From Combretum micranthum (Eukaryota > Streptophyta > Magnoliopsida > Myrtales > Combretaceae): 64,000 bases of DNA. Positions within the stretch are counted from its first letter, which is position 1. Each line of letters begins with the position of its first letter. The stretch lies in NCBI GenBank assembly GCA_024138025.1, contig JAMXBD010000396.1:209501-273500 (forward strand). Reading direction: 5' to 3'. The notes beneath the pieces were generated by a model. It had not been told where the DNA came from. It saw nothing but the letters and a program-made list of their open reading frames with translations, and did not search any database. Shown here piece by piece: positions 47,801-60,885 of the stretch. A program made the translations under genes and the position numbers.

Positions 47801-49734
47801 GAAATTAGCATTAACAAGATTTTGCAAATTGAGGACTGGTAACTTATGTTGAATGGAAAATAGCTATCAGCACCGAGCATTAAGTGAACAAGTACGAACA
47901 TATTTTTACGCACATCGAGGGCAAATTACATCACTGATCTCAAGAAAACAAATCAGTAGTTGTTGGTAGTGATTTCTTCTAATCAAAAAGTACAAGTTTG
48001 CAGACCAGGACTCGAGACATTAAGGGAATAAGAAAAATTTTGTAAGTAGAAGCAGAACCTTTCTAAACCATTTTTCCACCCCACATGTCTAAGTTTCTAC
48101 GCAATCAAAAGAAGCCACAAACAAAAACAAAGTCTCTAAGAACGAATTGCTTGTTCGAGATACTACTGAAAACCACAATAGTTATGTTCACTGTTCTAAA
48201 TGCATACTTCATGAATCAAATGCAAAAACAAGGCTAGACCTGGTCATTTGTACCAATCTCGTCAAGAGAATTTTGAGAGATCTGAGAAAGAATGCCTTGT
48301 TGCGATGAAGGTCCCTGAGAGAATGATTGCTGTGATTGTTGCTGTGATCGAAGCTGTGATGCTTGTGCTACTGTAGTTGGTCTTCTGTAAAATATTGGAA
48401 CAAATAAAAGAATAAGCGGATGATACAGAGCCTTTTGCATTAACTTAAGCCCCAAGCACACCGTAATTATTTCAAGAATTCTACAGTTCTGATCTACATT
48501 AGACCTTGCCTAAGTTGTAGGCTAACACATTGTAGATCTTAATACTCATCTAGAAACCCCTCAGCTTCATTTATGATCTAAAATTCTAAATAAACAGAGC
48601 ATAACTAACCAAATGACTGTTCTGTACCTTTCAAGCTAATTGATCAATATCAACTGCAATCAAACTCACTTGAATCGCTCAATAGTCGCTAGCATGCCAT
48701 TTGAAGCTAATTGATGCACTATTAATACATCCAAGTAAAATTAACACCTTCCAGAACAGCAAAAACAGCACCACATAATATTCTAAATCCTCGAATCAAG
48801 TTTAATTCTACATTACGCAGTTCCCAATTACAGATCATTTAGTGAAATGGAATGAACTGGATGATAAACCTTTTTTCATTCGCCCATACGTTACTTGCCC
48901 GGTTTCTCTATAACTTGAATGCAATACAAACATTAACGGCATGCATGCGACATATGCCACAGCCACTACAAAAGTCTTTTGATGAGCTAGATTACGATTC
49001 AGTCAAACTCAATTGTACTTCACTAGCTAATTGATCAAGTTCAAGATATTCTCATCTGACAATCACTTCATTTTTCTCTAGAACTTAAGTACTACAATAC
49101 GAATGAACGTGATTCCAAGGGACTTCTTCCAAAATCTTTGCAAACCTCCGAAGTAAAGATTATCCAATGATATAGGCTTGAATTATAGTTCAAATCTCAG
49201 ATAAAATCGAATCACAATAACTCACGACACAATTGAGTCGAATCATGAGATAGATTACATAATTCGAAACTCTCATACATATTACTTGCTTATGGAACAT
49301 ATCAATATCACCAAGATATTCAGATCGAATCAGTTTTACACGATTAAAGCATAGCACGAACGTCAAAAAGGTCATTTCAAGTGAATTTTCAACGCAAGAC
49401 AACGTATAATCATCTAGAAACCTAGAAAATTACGATCATTATTGAAACAACCTCCAATTTGAATTCAGATTCTGGTATCTTACTCGGATAAACTGCTGTA
49501 GCAAGGCTTTTCCGAGAAATGATGCAACGAGCTTAATAAACTGATATTGCATTTTTTTTTTAAGCTTCTGTTAAGCTCTGTAGCGTTTTTACTCTCTTTT
49601 GGTTAAATTTTCTCAGGAAACAAACAGATTATATTTGGAGAGAGAGAGGGAGAGAGAATGGAAACTAACCTTCCATGAGGTGGAAGGACGGAGATGGAGT
49701 TGATATCACAGGCTTTGTTGATCTTCAACTTCAT
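44823..49734 (-). CDS. PRD3: PAIR1/PRD3 homologue, meiotic double-strand-break protein
   Basis: Eleven exons on the minus strand: 49734-49670, 48384-48240, 47749-47605, 47404-47270, 46956-46904, 46802-46608, 46359-46294, 46221-46120, 45964-45767, 45522-45429 and 44923-44823. They total 1299 nt, i.e. 432 residues and a TGA stop, close to rice PAIR1 and Arabidopsis PRD3 in size. Phases agree throughout and no internal stop is seen. The start 'MKLKINKACDINSISVLPP' is the family hallmark. Then come a Gln/Ser-rich part ('SQQSFSQGPSSQ'), 'MVLDSVQSDVMQVNKGTKEV' in a probable coiled coil (exons 4-6), 'ESDEEIDGGFSCLL', and the basic end 'RILRKARRRKRK', a likely nuclear signal. Family members are needed for programmed meiotic DNA breaks and homologue pairing. 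The exon 6 donor is GC (46607-46606); the other introns are GT-AG. Confidence 0.93.
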
Positions 49735-49905
49735 TTTAAACCTACCTACACTTGTTTTAATGTCTGAACGCGAGTGAGCGAGCGAGCCGCAGAGAGAGAG
49801 AGAGAGGGAGGGAGTTGTGGGAGAGACGTGTATGTGAAATGTTTTTGGCGGGGGATGGGATTTGTGAAGTTGAGTTTATATACGCGGGCTTGCAGGCCTG
49901 CCGCC
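49735..49905 (-). promoter_or_regulatory. 5' UTR and core promoter of the PRD3 homologue
   Basis: Minus strand 'cgtatataaactc' (about 49877-49889) is a good TATA box, about 145 bases before the ATG. The leader between them has a (CT)n run (plus-strand gagaga at 49791-49806) and no upstream ATG. Confidence 0.65.
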
Positions 49906-49968
49906 GATTTTCTCTTGTGGCTTACCTTAGCATTGGGATTTGTTTTCCGCACCCAAATTTTGTATGAG

Positions 49969-50351
49969 TAAATTATATCACAATGCTACAAAGTTTAGAG
50001 TAAATTTATTTTAGTTTACAATATTCTACAAAAGTTCAAAAGAGATCACAACATTTAGTGAATAAGTTCATTTTAGATCACAATATTTGATGGTAAGTTA
50101 ATTTTAAATCACAACGTTTCAAGAAGTAGATCAATGAAAATCATCATTGGCACATGTAAATAAGAAAAATATTTAATTAAAACTCAAGAAAGACTCTATT
50201 GATGTGTATCAATAGAAGAAATACCTAATTAAATTTCATAAGATATTTTTTTCAAATGTTATGACCTTTTTTATTTTAGTTTTTAAAATGTCATAACTTA
50301 AAATAAACTTACCTCCAAATATTGTGACCTTCCAAAGCAATTTACCCAATT
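49969..50351. mobile_element. MITE with about 90 bp inverted ends upstream of PRD3
   Basis: The left end 'gtaaattatatcacaatgct' then 'gagtaaatttattttagttt' pairs with the reverse complement of the right end, 'gtaaattgctttggaaggtc' then 'aggtaagtttattttaagtt'. Repeated words 'agatcacaacattt' occur inside. No coding capacity. A target duplication was not fixed. Confidence 0.65.
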
Positions 50352-52299
50352 TTATATTGAAAAATGTTGGCCATTTTAAACAACTAAGAGAGAAAAAGAT
50401 CTATGTGTGTATATATGTATGTGCTCAATATTTTTATTACTTATTTTTTCTTTAAAATATGCTATCATATTGGAAGGACTAAAACTTTGTATTAAATAAT
50501 GCCTAAGCACCCATTTAATTATAAGATCTAAATTCTTATGTTGTATTGAATGCAATGGAGTGAGAAGGGATTGATAAACCTATTTTTATATTGAGGTTGT
50601 GTATGTTATGGAATCAATCAAAGTATTTTAATAATAAATATAGGAAATAAATATGAGCCGATGGTAATTGAAATAAAATAATTAACGAAAGTAAAATTGA
50701 ATTTCTATCTAAATCTAGAATAACAATTCTAACTTTTAAAAAGATAGAAAATAAAATAAAATCTAAATTTACGATTTTATTTCGAACCATTCTTACATAC
50801 CAGTAGTAACATAAAAGCATCTCCAAGTTCAACATGATTATGGACCTCACTTTTTATACTTCTTTGCATTGGGAAACTTTTGCACTTTTATTTATTTTTT
50901 GCCTTTTATCTTCTTCTTCTTCTTTGTTTTTTTTTTATTATTTTCTTATAATTTAATTAATATTAAAGAGATGCCGCTAAGAATCTTATAAATAAAGTGG
51001 AAGTGTGCTAAAAAAGAGAGTTTCTTGGGATATAATATGGTATTTACAAACCATAAATGGCACTCTTAGCATTGGGGTTGCTTTAACTAACTCATTGGAG
51101 ATTTTTCCCTTTTTTTTTCTTTGCTCCTTTTTGAGTGATGATGGGTAACTCTTAAGATACATTTAATTGTGACATGCCAATCAATCTTACTTATTTAATT
51201 TTACGAATATCCTCTAATGTAACACAAAACCTACATTGAGAATGTACTAGGCCTAAAACTCTAAAGTGTGATTCAATATTTGAATACATTTATGTCGCTT
51301 GCTCAATTCTAATAGGGACTTGATTAGTTGATAATGGACTTGGAATACAATATAAGTGGATCTAGAAAACAGAAAATTCATTACAAGTATACCAAGCATG
51401 GGCCTCACATAGCCACTCCGATGCTTAAGTTAGTACCTTTGAAGCTTAAGTTGGAGAAGATAGTATTTATGCGACATTATCTTGATTGAAGGTGATTCGA
51501 TCATATTTATAGGTGGCTAACTTGGTGATTATGTCAATCATAGGCGATTAGGTGATTGGCTCGGTAGTCGTATTCATCGTGGGCAAGTAGGCAAGTGGGT
51601 GATCGTGCAGTGTCACAATACCGCATTATGCGAGTTGATCCTGACCAAGTCATGGTGTGTCTGATTCGAAGTGTCCTAAAGCCATATAGGTACTGTTAAG
51701 AATGCAATCGGATTTGGTTTAGAATGGGTCACTTAAGACCCAAACCCGCCCTGGTTCCCTATAGGGTCGCTTAAACCCAACCCATGATCCTATAGGGTTT
51801 TTTTTTTTTTTTTTTTCTAACAATACCTAAACCTAGCCTTATAAGGTTTTAACCCTGACCTACCTCGTTCCATTAACCCAGTTACATTTCTCTTTTTTTT
51901 CCCTAGTCTTAGTAATTTGCTCTTTTTTTTTTTTTCATGATAATTTTACCTTATATGAGCACTAGTCTTAGTCATGCTGTATTCAAACGTCAACCTCCAA
52001 ATGCACGAAAGAAAACCATATATAAGGACTAGCTTACATAATCATTTTGATTGATTAAAACATACTAAAGATCCAATGGAAGTAAAACAAAATTATGATA
52101 TCTTAAATGCATTTTAAATATCCAAAGCACTGCTAGTTCATGTAGAATTTTTGCCTAAGATGGTATAAAACCAGGAAAGAACTTCACAAGAAAATATGAT
52201 AGGATAACTAGCAAAACAACAACAAAATCAGTAAGGCCTGGAGAACTAAAAAAATATGCAACTTCTTATTAGACCAATAATTCAACTAATAACCATCAC
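50352..52299. other. Intergenic DNA, with a possible LTR remnant
   Basis: No gene seen. The stretch 51390-51660 ('catgggcctcacatagccac', 'tccgatgcttaagttagt', 'tatttatagg') reads like a decayed LTR promoter region, but neither end can be found. Long poly-T runs occur at about 51790-51816 and 51922-51936. Confidence 0.45.
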
Positions 52300-53290
52300 T
52301 GTTGAGTTGTATGTTCAGATGTATAAGTTTTATATAGGTCTCACATTGTTTTTGTTATTATATTTACGTCTTTTGTACGTATATAAATGTACATGTGCTA
52401 TGTAAATCTCATTAATTAAGAAATATTAAAAATCATATTTTCTCTTTTTCACAGGGTGTCAAAGCTATGGAGTGGCAAACCTTGTATATATACTTTACTA
52501 AACTCACCAAAAAACAAACCCTAAACACATAAACCCTAATTCTCCTAATTTTCCAGTGAGTGTTCATGTCAAATCTGCCCTTCTTGGTATTGGATTTCAA
52601 ATCCGATTGTAGCATCGTGTTTCTCTCTTGTCTAACGACAAAACCAATGAAGCTCGCCACGGAAAATGCCACCATGGAAAACGCCGCCACGTACTATCAC
52701 GCGCCACCACCATCGTCCACTCCTTTCATCTTCTTTTTGGCCGACGTGCCTTTTCCGACCTATTTTTGGTGTCATGCGCTAGTCTTCTTGCATTCCTTAG
52801 GTCAGATCGTCTGAACACCAGTCTTTAACCTGTCTTTAATCGCTGCTAATCACCGCCTACCGTTGAATTTTAACCTTTGTCATCTCTTTTATCCTTACTC
52901 CAGGTTATATTTAATCTAATATGACTAGTGACTCTTCCTCGTCGAAAACTAGTCTTTTTTCAAGCATATTATCTGCATCTCCTGCCATTGCAACTGGGAA
53001 ATTAATGAGGGGTTCCAATTACATATCATGGCCTAAGGCTGTGGAATTATGGTACATGGGTCAAGGTCTACAAGACCATCTGACCATCAAACTAGATGAT
53101 ATAATGCAAGATCAGAAGAAGGATAAGGATCAGTCGATGAGAGCTGATGCCTTATTATTGAGTCTTTTATGGTAGTCCATTGATCGATCTCTTCATCCAA
53201 TTTACAGTCATTGCACAACTTGCTATGATGTTTGGACTCTGTTGAACTTTATGTTCACAAATGATTTTGATGAGAATAATTATTACAAAA
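52300..53290 (+). mobile_element. Ty1/copia 5' fragment: short LTR, primer site, leader and gag start
   Basis: A 154 bp LTR (52300-52453) runs from 'tgttgagttgtatgttcaga' to 'ctctttttcaca', with a TATA-like 'gtatataaatg'. It is followed by 'gtcaaagctatgg' (about 52458-52470), an imperfect match to the initiator tRNA-Met site. A Pro/His-rich leader runs to the gag start at 52921. The gag text 'LMRGSNYISWPKAVELWYMG' and 'ADALLLSLLW', then after a stop 'IDRSLHPIYSHCTTCYDVW', fits copia gag. Everything 3' of about 53290 is missing. Confidence 0.7.
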
Positions 53291-53479
53291 TTAATTATTT
53301 AAATATCCTTAATTGTTTAAATACTTAAAATTTATATATATATATATATGCTTTGTATTTGTTCTACTGTTGTTTAAGTTTTAACAGAATAAAAAGTTGA
53401 AGAAAAGCCAAGACAAAGCTATCAAGCCCAGTAGAAGAAAGATGGAGGCACTATTCATTAGATAAAGACAAAAGACTAA

Positions 53480-53650
53480 GTTTTGGGCAAAACTTGTAAA
53501 GTCAAGTGTTGAAGTTTCGGGCAAAACTATGAAGTCAAGAGCTGGAGTTTTGGGCAAAATCGTAAAGTAAAGAGCTGGAGTTTTGAGCAAAATCGTAAAG
53601 TCAATGGTTGGAGTTTTGGGCAAGATTTATAAAGTTAAGGGCTGAAGTTT
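53480..53650 (+). repeat. 33-34 bp minisatellite, five units
   Basis: Units like 'ttttgggcaaaatcgtaaag' plus 'taaagagctggag' are repeated five times with a few changes. The minus strand is open across it and would give an 11-residue repeat of the type 'LDFTILPKTPA'. This open frame follows from the repeat length and need not be coding. Confidence 0.85.
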
Positions 53651-54260
53651 ATGCCTCAACCTCAGACCTCGACTTCAGAAAGTTTGTCCTCGACTTTAGA
53701 AAGAAAAGAATTGTTAGAATACATTTAATGCATGTGTTAGACACATTTAATGCTCTTTCACTGCTTTTAAACTTTTACACGTTATTAAAACGTTAAGTAT
53801 ATTAGACATAAGTATGGGTTGTCAGAAACTTTTTGATAACGGGTAAATTTTTTATCAAGAGCTATAAAATAGAATTTTTTCTCTTCTCTTTAAAAAGAAT
53901 GAATACTAGAATTTTTGAACACATAGTAAAAACGAAAACAACGTTCTGTAAAGTTTTTTTTACTTGTGTTTTGGTTCTCGTTCTCGTTAATTTGTAAATT
54001 TTTTTAATAGAACAATCAGTGCTCTGTTTCGAAATTTTTTGATACACTCTAAACAAGAGTTTTTGAGCACTATTTAAGATTTACAAAAGTTGCTTATCTG
54101 CTCATTTAAGAAGCTCAGTTTGTAAAAAGAATTTGTAAAATTCCTAAAGTATTTTCTGTTGTAAATTTGTTCGAGTAGGATCGTTTCTTTGTAAAGGAAA
54201 TTTGTATATTTCCTTAAGAGCTTTTCAGTTTGTAAATCTGCTCATATAGAAGCTGTTTGA

Positions 54261-54540
54261 GAAAAGTCCTCAGTAGAGGCAAAGAGGAGTCCTCAGTGAG
54301 AGGCATTTGGAGTCTGGACTTGAGTTACTAGCATCGCCCTAATTGCGATTAGGTGGAAAGTCCTTCATGGAAGGCAAAGAAATGTCCTCAATGAAAGGCA
54401 TTTAAAGTCTGGCCTCGAGTTACTAGTATTTTCTTAATTGTGATTAGGCGGGAAGTCCTTAGTGGAAGGTAAAGAGAAGTCTGATCGTATGTTACTAGCA
54501 CAACACTTGATTTATCAAGTAGAAGTCCTTTATGAAAGGA
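54261..54540 (+). repeat. Three imperfect tandem units of about 95 bp
   Basis: Each unit starts with 'aagtcctt...ggaaggcaaag', then has 'tcctca.tga.aggcattt', 'agtctgg.ct.gagttacta' and 'taattg.gattaggtgg'. The third unit is shorter. The array lies immediately upstream of the 4.84 kb LTR-like unit. Confidence 0.75.
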
Positions 54541-54565
54541 AATTATAAAAGTCTTATTGTGATAG

Positions 54566-57500
54566 TGTCACGCCCCGGAGGGTACCCTAAACATGGCAGT
54601 CCGCCGCATATAATATTAAAGCTAATGAATGACAACCTTAGTCATGCAGGAGCTTTGATATCACATGCAAGGCGTGCTTCCAAGATAGTAGGAGACTCAT
54701 AGGGGTATTACATTTAAGTGGATAATAAAAGCAAGCAAGAACTTATATAAATAAACATAAGATCTTCATAATAATATCCTTACATCATCTTAGGGGCATT
54801 CCCCCGCTTTAGAAGTCTTTTAGAATAATAGAAACTATAACACAAGCCTACTATAGAGATTTTCCTAGAAGCCTATGTTCAAAACTTAAATACATATAGC
54901 TTCTCCCAAAAACTCTTAGTAGCTTAAACTCGTACCTGGCATACGGGACTCCTTAGGGCCAACCAAAGGTAATCATACTGTAACAAAAAGCTATAAGGGT
55001 ATAAGCAAATCTAGCTTAGTAAGATAATTCCATCTACAAGACATTCTCGTAATTCAAACAAGTATTTAATCAATCATATGAGAATGCACCATACATATGA
55101 ACAAACAAAATACACATGATTAACCGGAAATCAAGTGTAGCATGGATTTTACGCCCTCCATGTCGAGGGTTGGGAGGTTACAGGCCCATACAATCATCAA
55201 TATTTGCAAATTTACCGGCTCATGCTCGCCTGTAGACTTCCTGGCTCCTACTGGCCTATGTAGACTTTTCGACTCCTACCAGCCACCACTACCATTTTCT
55301 CGTTTCTCCACATGAAGAATAGTAGTGAAATAAATGTGACCCACAATTATGATATGCATGAATTAATTTCAATATATATTTAACCAAATAATGTTTAGTT
55401 CAAGTTAAAGGTGATCAACACAATTGTCATCATATCAATACAAGAATCACAATTTATTTATCAAACCTTCTTTCGATATTCTTAACTTGTATTCAACCAA
55501 TCATAATTCCAAGTCACACAACCAATATTCATTTATCTTTTTCTTAATTGCTAGTGCTACTAATTACAAGCACAAAATAAGGAAATGTAACTTAGTAAAG
55601 GATTAACTCACTCCATGTCGATAGATCCTAATCGAAGTAATCTTCCGGGAAAGTGATCTCGGGTCCTTCTCCACTAAACAAGATGAAATACCCAAAATGA
55701 GTCTTTCATGAAATTTCTATCCTTGAAGATTCTAAACTTTTCTTAAAATCGCGGTAAAATCGTATAAGAAGAAATTCCAACTTAAAATGGCAATAATTTG
55801 CTCATTTTAACTCGGAATATCACATATAATATACCATTTTCTACATATTCGAAAAGATCTATCTATTTCTAAACTTATTTTCATCAAACTAAGTCGTTTG
55901 GGCTCTGAAAAAGTGGCAGAAAGATTTACCACGAATTTTATAAACTTGTTTTCTTCCCTTTATTCAAAGCTCAATTTGAAGAGATAGATATTATAACAAT
56001 TCGTAAAACCTTTGAAATATATATACATACATTTATTGACTCATTTCAAATGTATGAAGTTTAATGAAGTTGTCTCAAATAAAAAGTAAAGTCTTTTAAA
56101 TATTTTTGGAAAGTGAGAGCTTTTGAAATATTCCTTTTTATTTTGCTTTAAAAATATTTTAAGTTATTTCAAATGAGTATTTTCTTTTCCTAAATTTAAT
56201 TTCCGTAATCTCTTTAATTTCCTAATGAATGATTTATTTTCTAAGCTTAGTTTCCAATTTTTCTTTTGAAAGTAATAACAATTTTATGTTTAGAGAAATA
56301 ATTCTTTGTTCATTAAAATTATTCCATTTTGATGAAAAGAATTGTGACACCTTGATTTTCATTGGATACAAAATTATTAGTAAATTGATATTAAGGCATC
56401 TAATCTGACAACTATAAACTAAATTAAGGATATAATTAGAATGGTCTGGAATAATCAATAAGAAAAGAAAGTATCAAAACTATAATAACCCTAAGAATAA
56501 AAAGAAATCATTTAAACAGATGACCTAATTAAGCTAAAACAAGGAATAATATAAAAACTACCCTAGAATTTAAACTCATGAAATTTAATTTGATAAAAAA
56601 AATAATAACAGTAATAATAAAAAGGTAAAATAGTAATAGTAAGTAGTAAATGGTTAAGAAGGTATGAAAAGTAACTAGTAAATATAAAAAGTAAATATAA
56701 AATATAGAATTAGCATATAATACAATAATTAATGTAGATTTTTTGAATAAGGATACTTTAACTTATAAAATTACTAAAATGCCCATTTAAATTCACAAAA
56801 ATTGCAAAACTAACACAAAAAAATAATTTAAATGGAAAAAAAATCCTTAAATACTCTAGAAAAATCAGGAATAATTTGGAAAAAATTAGGAAAATTCGAA
56901 ACATGTAAATAATCTCAGAAAATATCCTCAAAATTGTGTCAAAATGCATGTAAAATTCACCAAAAATTCGCCAGCTGTCCGAAAATTTTGACACCTCACC
57001 ATGACACGTGTTTTAATTACATGTGACCAGCTAAAAAGTTTCATGCAAGAATAATGACATTTGGCATTTTTAATACGTGATAAACTGCTATAAATACCGT
57101 GTTCCAACATTGAAAAATTCACACAGCTCGTTTCGAGCATCCTAAAATCACCAAATTTTGCAGTTTATTACTAAAAATAATGGCCTATACTGCCGATAAC
57201 TTTATGGTGGTGGAAGGTGGCCGGAGATGGTTGTTTTGGCCGTGGTTGGGCGGAAATTGCGGAAATTTTCGTGAAGTCATTACAGCTCCTTTCATAAAGA
57301 TATTTTATAGGTAAACTCCTAATAATATTATCTATCTCGCATAAAAATTTCGTAATTTTTCTTGGTCATTTACTATTTTTAATAATTAATCTAAGATTCT
57401 GCCAATATAAATAATATTAATTAGTGCATATTTTATATGTTGAAATATAGTAAAATGATTTTATTATACATAAAAATTTTTAACCACTTTCTAAATGCTC

Positions 57501-59404
57501 ATTATAAAGCTTAGATGTTAACTTTATGAAGTTATAGCATATACTACTATTTTTCTATAATTATACGATTTATTATAAACTAATTACCTTATAAATGGCT
57601 ATGTATAACTCAAATCTATAACTAAACTACCCTAAGTTATTTACTACTTTTTAAATATATTATCAATAATACTTAAGAAATAATAACCCTTAGATTTGCT
57701 TAAACTAATTATCTCATTTAAGATTTATTAATCTAGTTAGGCTTAGTATCAAGAAAATGAGAAAATTAATTATATTGTCAATATCAAATATTTATAAAGC
57801 TTATATTTAACTATACTTAATCTTTTAACTATTGCTTCTATAGTACATATTATATAGGAATAATTATACTAAATAATTAGATCCTACATTAGCCTAAAAT
57901 GAATTAATATTTAGTATTATACAACTCAGTTAATAAATATCTATTTATTCTCGAATTCTAATTATTAATAGGGGTATTTTGAAGAGAAGTAAAATCTAGA
58001 TAATTTTATCAATATTTCATAATTTTCCTAGAATTATCATCACATGCTCGCTCAATAAATTTTCTAATAAATTTTCTAATATTCTAAAGTTAAGAAAATT
58101 AATCATCATAAAGTTAAATTGGTATAAAATATCTAAACTCTATTAGCTCAATTTAAACTTTTAAAATTTCTAAGTTTAGATGTTGACCTTACTAATAAAC
58201 CTCAATTATAAGTTACTTATCCAATAAAAGCCAATGTAAAACTATGCTTTATTTAAACCCTATTAAAATACATCATAATATCTTTAATAATTGTAATCCA
58301 TTCCAATTAGCTAAATTAGAAATTATTATCCCTGCAAATTACATCAAGAAAAAGAAGGACAATGATTAAATGACCAGCCAACCTCTATATGAAACTGTAG
58401 ATACTCATAACTATTTCTTGTGGGATATTATTAGGTGTTCGAGGGGAACGCTGGTAAATCGCAATTTCTGTAAGTGGTTCATTTATATGGTAATTGTAAA
58501 AAGGGATATTATTTACATTATAATTGTTTCTGCTTGTAAATTAGCTATAAAACGTGTGTGGTTGATTGACTTTGTTTGATATTGGATGTTTACTTATCCT
58601 ATTGTTTTGGTGTGAGATACATGTTTGATCGCCTAAGTAAAAATGTATTACTAAGAATATAGTGAAAATAATAACCGATCATGCATAGCATAACACATTT
58701 TGCATCCTTGCATCCACAAAACCGACTGTCCGGGTGAGAATGGATTTCTTCTTTTAACCTTTATTGAACTAAGTGACAAGAGAGGAGGTCGCAGTAAAGG
58801 TTACAAGCTATCCGAGGGATAGTCCCGAACGGTTTTTGGGAGGATAGGAGATCCATTGCACATTCCCGATTTTATGGAAAATGAATATGTGTTAACTCCT
58901 CGAAACCCAGATTAGAGTGGGGTTAATTTCTCTAATCTCATGATGAACCGGTCAACATCACGCGGATGGCATCCCGATTGACTGCACAATTCACTCTAAT
59001 AATAACAATGATTGTGATTTGTCCTATAATGTTTATAATTACCCTTTTTATATCCACTTACTGAGCACGTGGTTTTATGCTCATACCCCTATAGATCTTT
59101 TTACAGAGATACAAGATTCTCTAAGGAGTATCAGAACTGGTTTCAGTAGAATGGAAGATGAGAATATTATGGATTATGTAAGGAGAGTTGAGATTATATT
59201 ACGGTAAAGGTATGTATAAAGGGTATTTCTTCAGATTTTTTTGTATTTCTGTGTGTTGGCCATCACTTGAGAGTTGTCAATACATTGGTTTAATGAGATA
59301 AGCCTTGTATATTCTACTTGCTAATGATGGTTAAGGCCACCAACTATCATTTTCATTTAGAATGTACGGCGGGACTGTCTTGGTTAAACTATTGGGATGT
59401 GACA
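54566..59404 (+). mobile_element. Very long LTR-like unit (probable solo LTR)
   Basis: Bounded by 'tgtcacgccccggagggtac' and 'aactattgggatgtgaca', i.e. TG...CA with perfect TGTCAC/GTGACA ends. The plus strand has a TATA box 'gctataaataccg' near 57088, followed by a leader-like stretch (57110-57300). The end region has 'ccacttactgagcacgtgg', common in the downstream part of gypsy LTRs. No gag or pol frame lies inside and no second copy lies nearby. It therefore looks like a single gypsy-type LTR of 4.84 kb left after recombination. Flanks 'gatag' and 'agaat' do not give a clear target duplication. A nonautonomous element is the alternative. Confidence 0.55.
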
Positions 59405-59689
59405 AGAATATTTTTAATACTTGATAAAAAAAAAGTGAAGTTTTAGTAAAACTTTTGTTTATTTCAAAAGTTCTTTTCTATGTATGTTTATGAGCTCCTC
59501 TAGATTTCTCAGAAAAGTTTGTTTAAGAAAAATTACTTCTTATTTTTAGAAAAGAATATTTGTTTTCAAGAAAACATTTCCTCATTTATTTTGTTGAGAC
59601 AAAAATCATTATGTTCATGCATGAATATGAATCATAAAGTTATGTAAACATAAAGAAACATAATAACTTGAAAAAATAAGCTAATAAAG

Positions 59690-60874
59690 AAATAAATCAA
59701 GTATTGGAACCTTAGCTTCATCAAGTTATCCCGGGACTAAGAAAAGACTAGTCCCAAAAAGAAAAAGAAAATGTTTTGACTCGATGAGGACAAGTCTAAG
59801 ACTAGAAAGACTAGTCTTAAAAACAATATGAAAGTAAATTAATTGCAAAACAAATGAGCTTATATGCTCTAAATGATATATATAGCTACATAGATATATT
59901 AGATAGTTATAAATATAAAAGCAACATAAAGGAATTAGATCATGAACAAAAACAAAGTATGAACCTATTGTTGCTTTCTTTAACCTTCATGGTTTAGAAA
60001 ACACACACTAAGCTCATACTGAGTAGATGAACATAAAGAAGACTTAAAGAAAAACTACCTAAAAGAACTAAACTTGAGAGAGCTTCTTGAAAGGAAATTC
60101 TTAGAGAGTTTTTGAGATAGTAACTTTTGTAGAAAAAAGGTGTGAAAGAAATGGAATAAAGAGGGGGGTATTTATAGGAAAATGTGGGAGATAATTTGTG
60201 TTAATTAAATAAATTGAAAATAAAACAAATTAGGAAGAAGAAGAGGGTGGCCGACGCTATTTGTGAGGAGAGAGGGAGTGAAAATTTATTTTTTTTGTAT
60301 TTTGGTTAATTAAAAGTAAGATATGAAAGATGTGAAGTTATATTGGAAATGAAGATGTGTAAGAAATAGAGGTATGGGTTGTAAGAGTCGGTTATAAGAA
60401 AAAGTAGTGATAAATAAATAGTGTAGAATATTAGTAAATAGTGTAATGTAAAGTAGACATGACAATTTAAGTACCGATAGAAAGAAAATACGTATATAAA
60501 TGCGATATCTGATATTTTTAGCTACAAAAAAATTATGAAATTGATATTTTTGAAAATCTTATATTTTTAAGAGCCTAACGGTATATTCGGAATATTTTTA
60601 CTATTCCGAGCCTCGAGACACTTTTTTCAAGAACTGTGTCCAATCGGATTCAAAACGAGTTACGGTTTTACTAAACTAATCTTTTTAAGCTTCCTTGGAT
60701 AATTACGAACTATTCTATCACCTAAACTCTTTCTTACTCTCCTAGGGTTTCTTCAACAGGAATGCCGGACTTAAACGGTTACGGTAGACTAGGGTTTTGT
60801 TGACTTTAGAAATCCGATTGACTTTTCATTAGGGTTTAATCTTTAAATTGATTACAAAACTTCGGGGGTTTACA
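59690..60874 (-). repeat. 3' LTR of the gypsy element (outer end not fixed)
   Basis: Directly after the polypurine tract 'aaggggggtaagt' the minus strand reads 'tgtaaacccccgaagttttg', the expected LTR start. A TATA-like 'cctataaataccccc' lies at about 60167-60181, followed by a TC-rich leader. The other end is uncertain because the second LTR is outside the window. Confidence 0.6.
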
Positions 60875-60885
60875 ACTTACCCCCC

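Noticed and set aside
49746..49952. Minus-strand frame upstream of PRD3
   Set aside because: It overlaps the promoter and leader of PRD3 and spans the TATA box; no family match.
52560..52828. Two plus-strand frames of 84 and 66 codons
   Set aside because: They lie in the untranslated leader of the copia fragment between the primer site and gag, and overlap in different frames.
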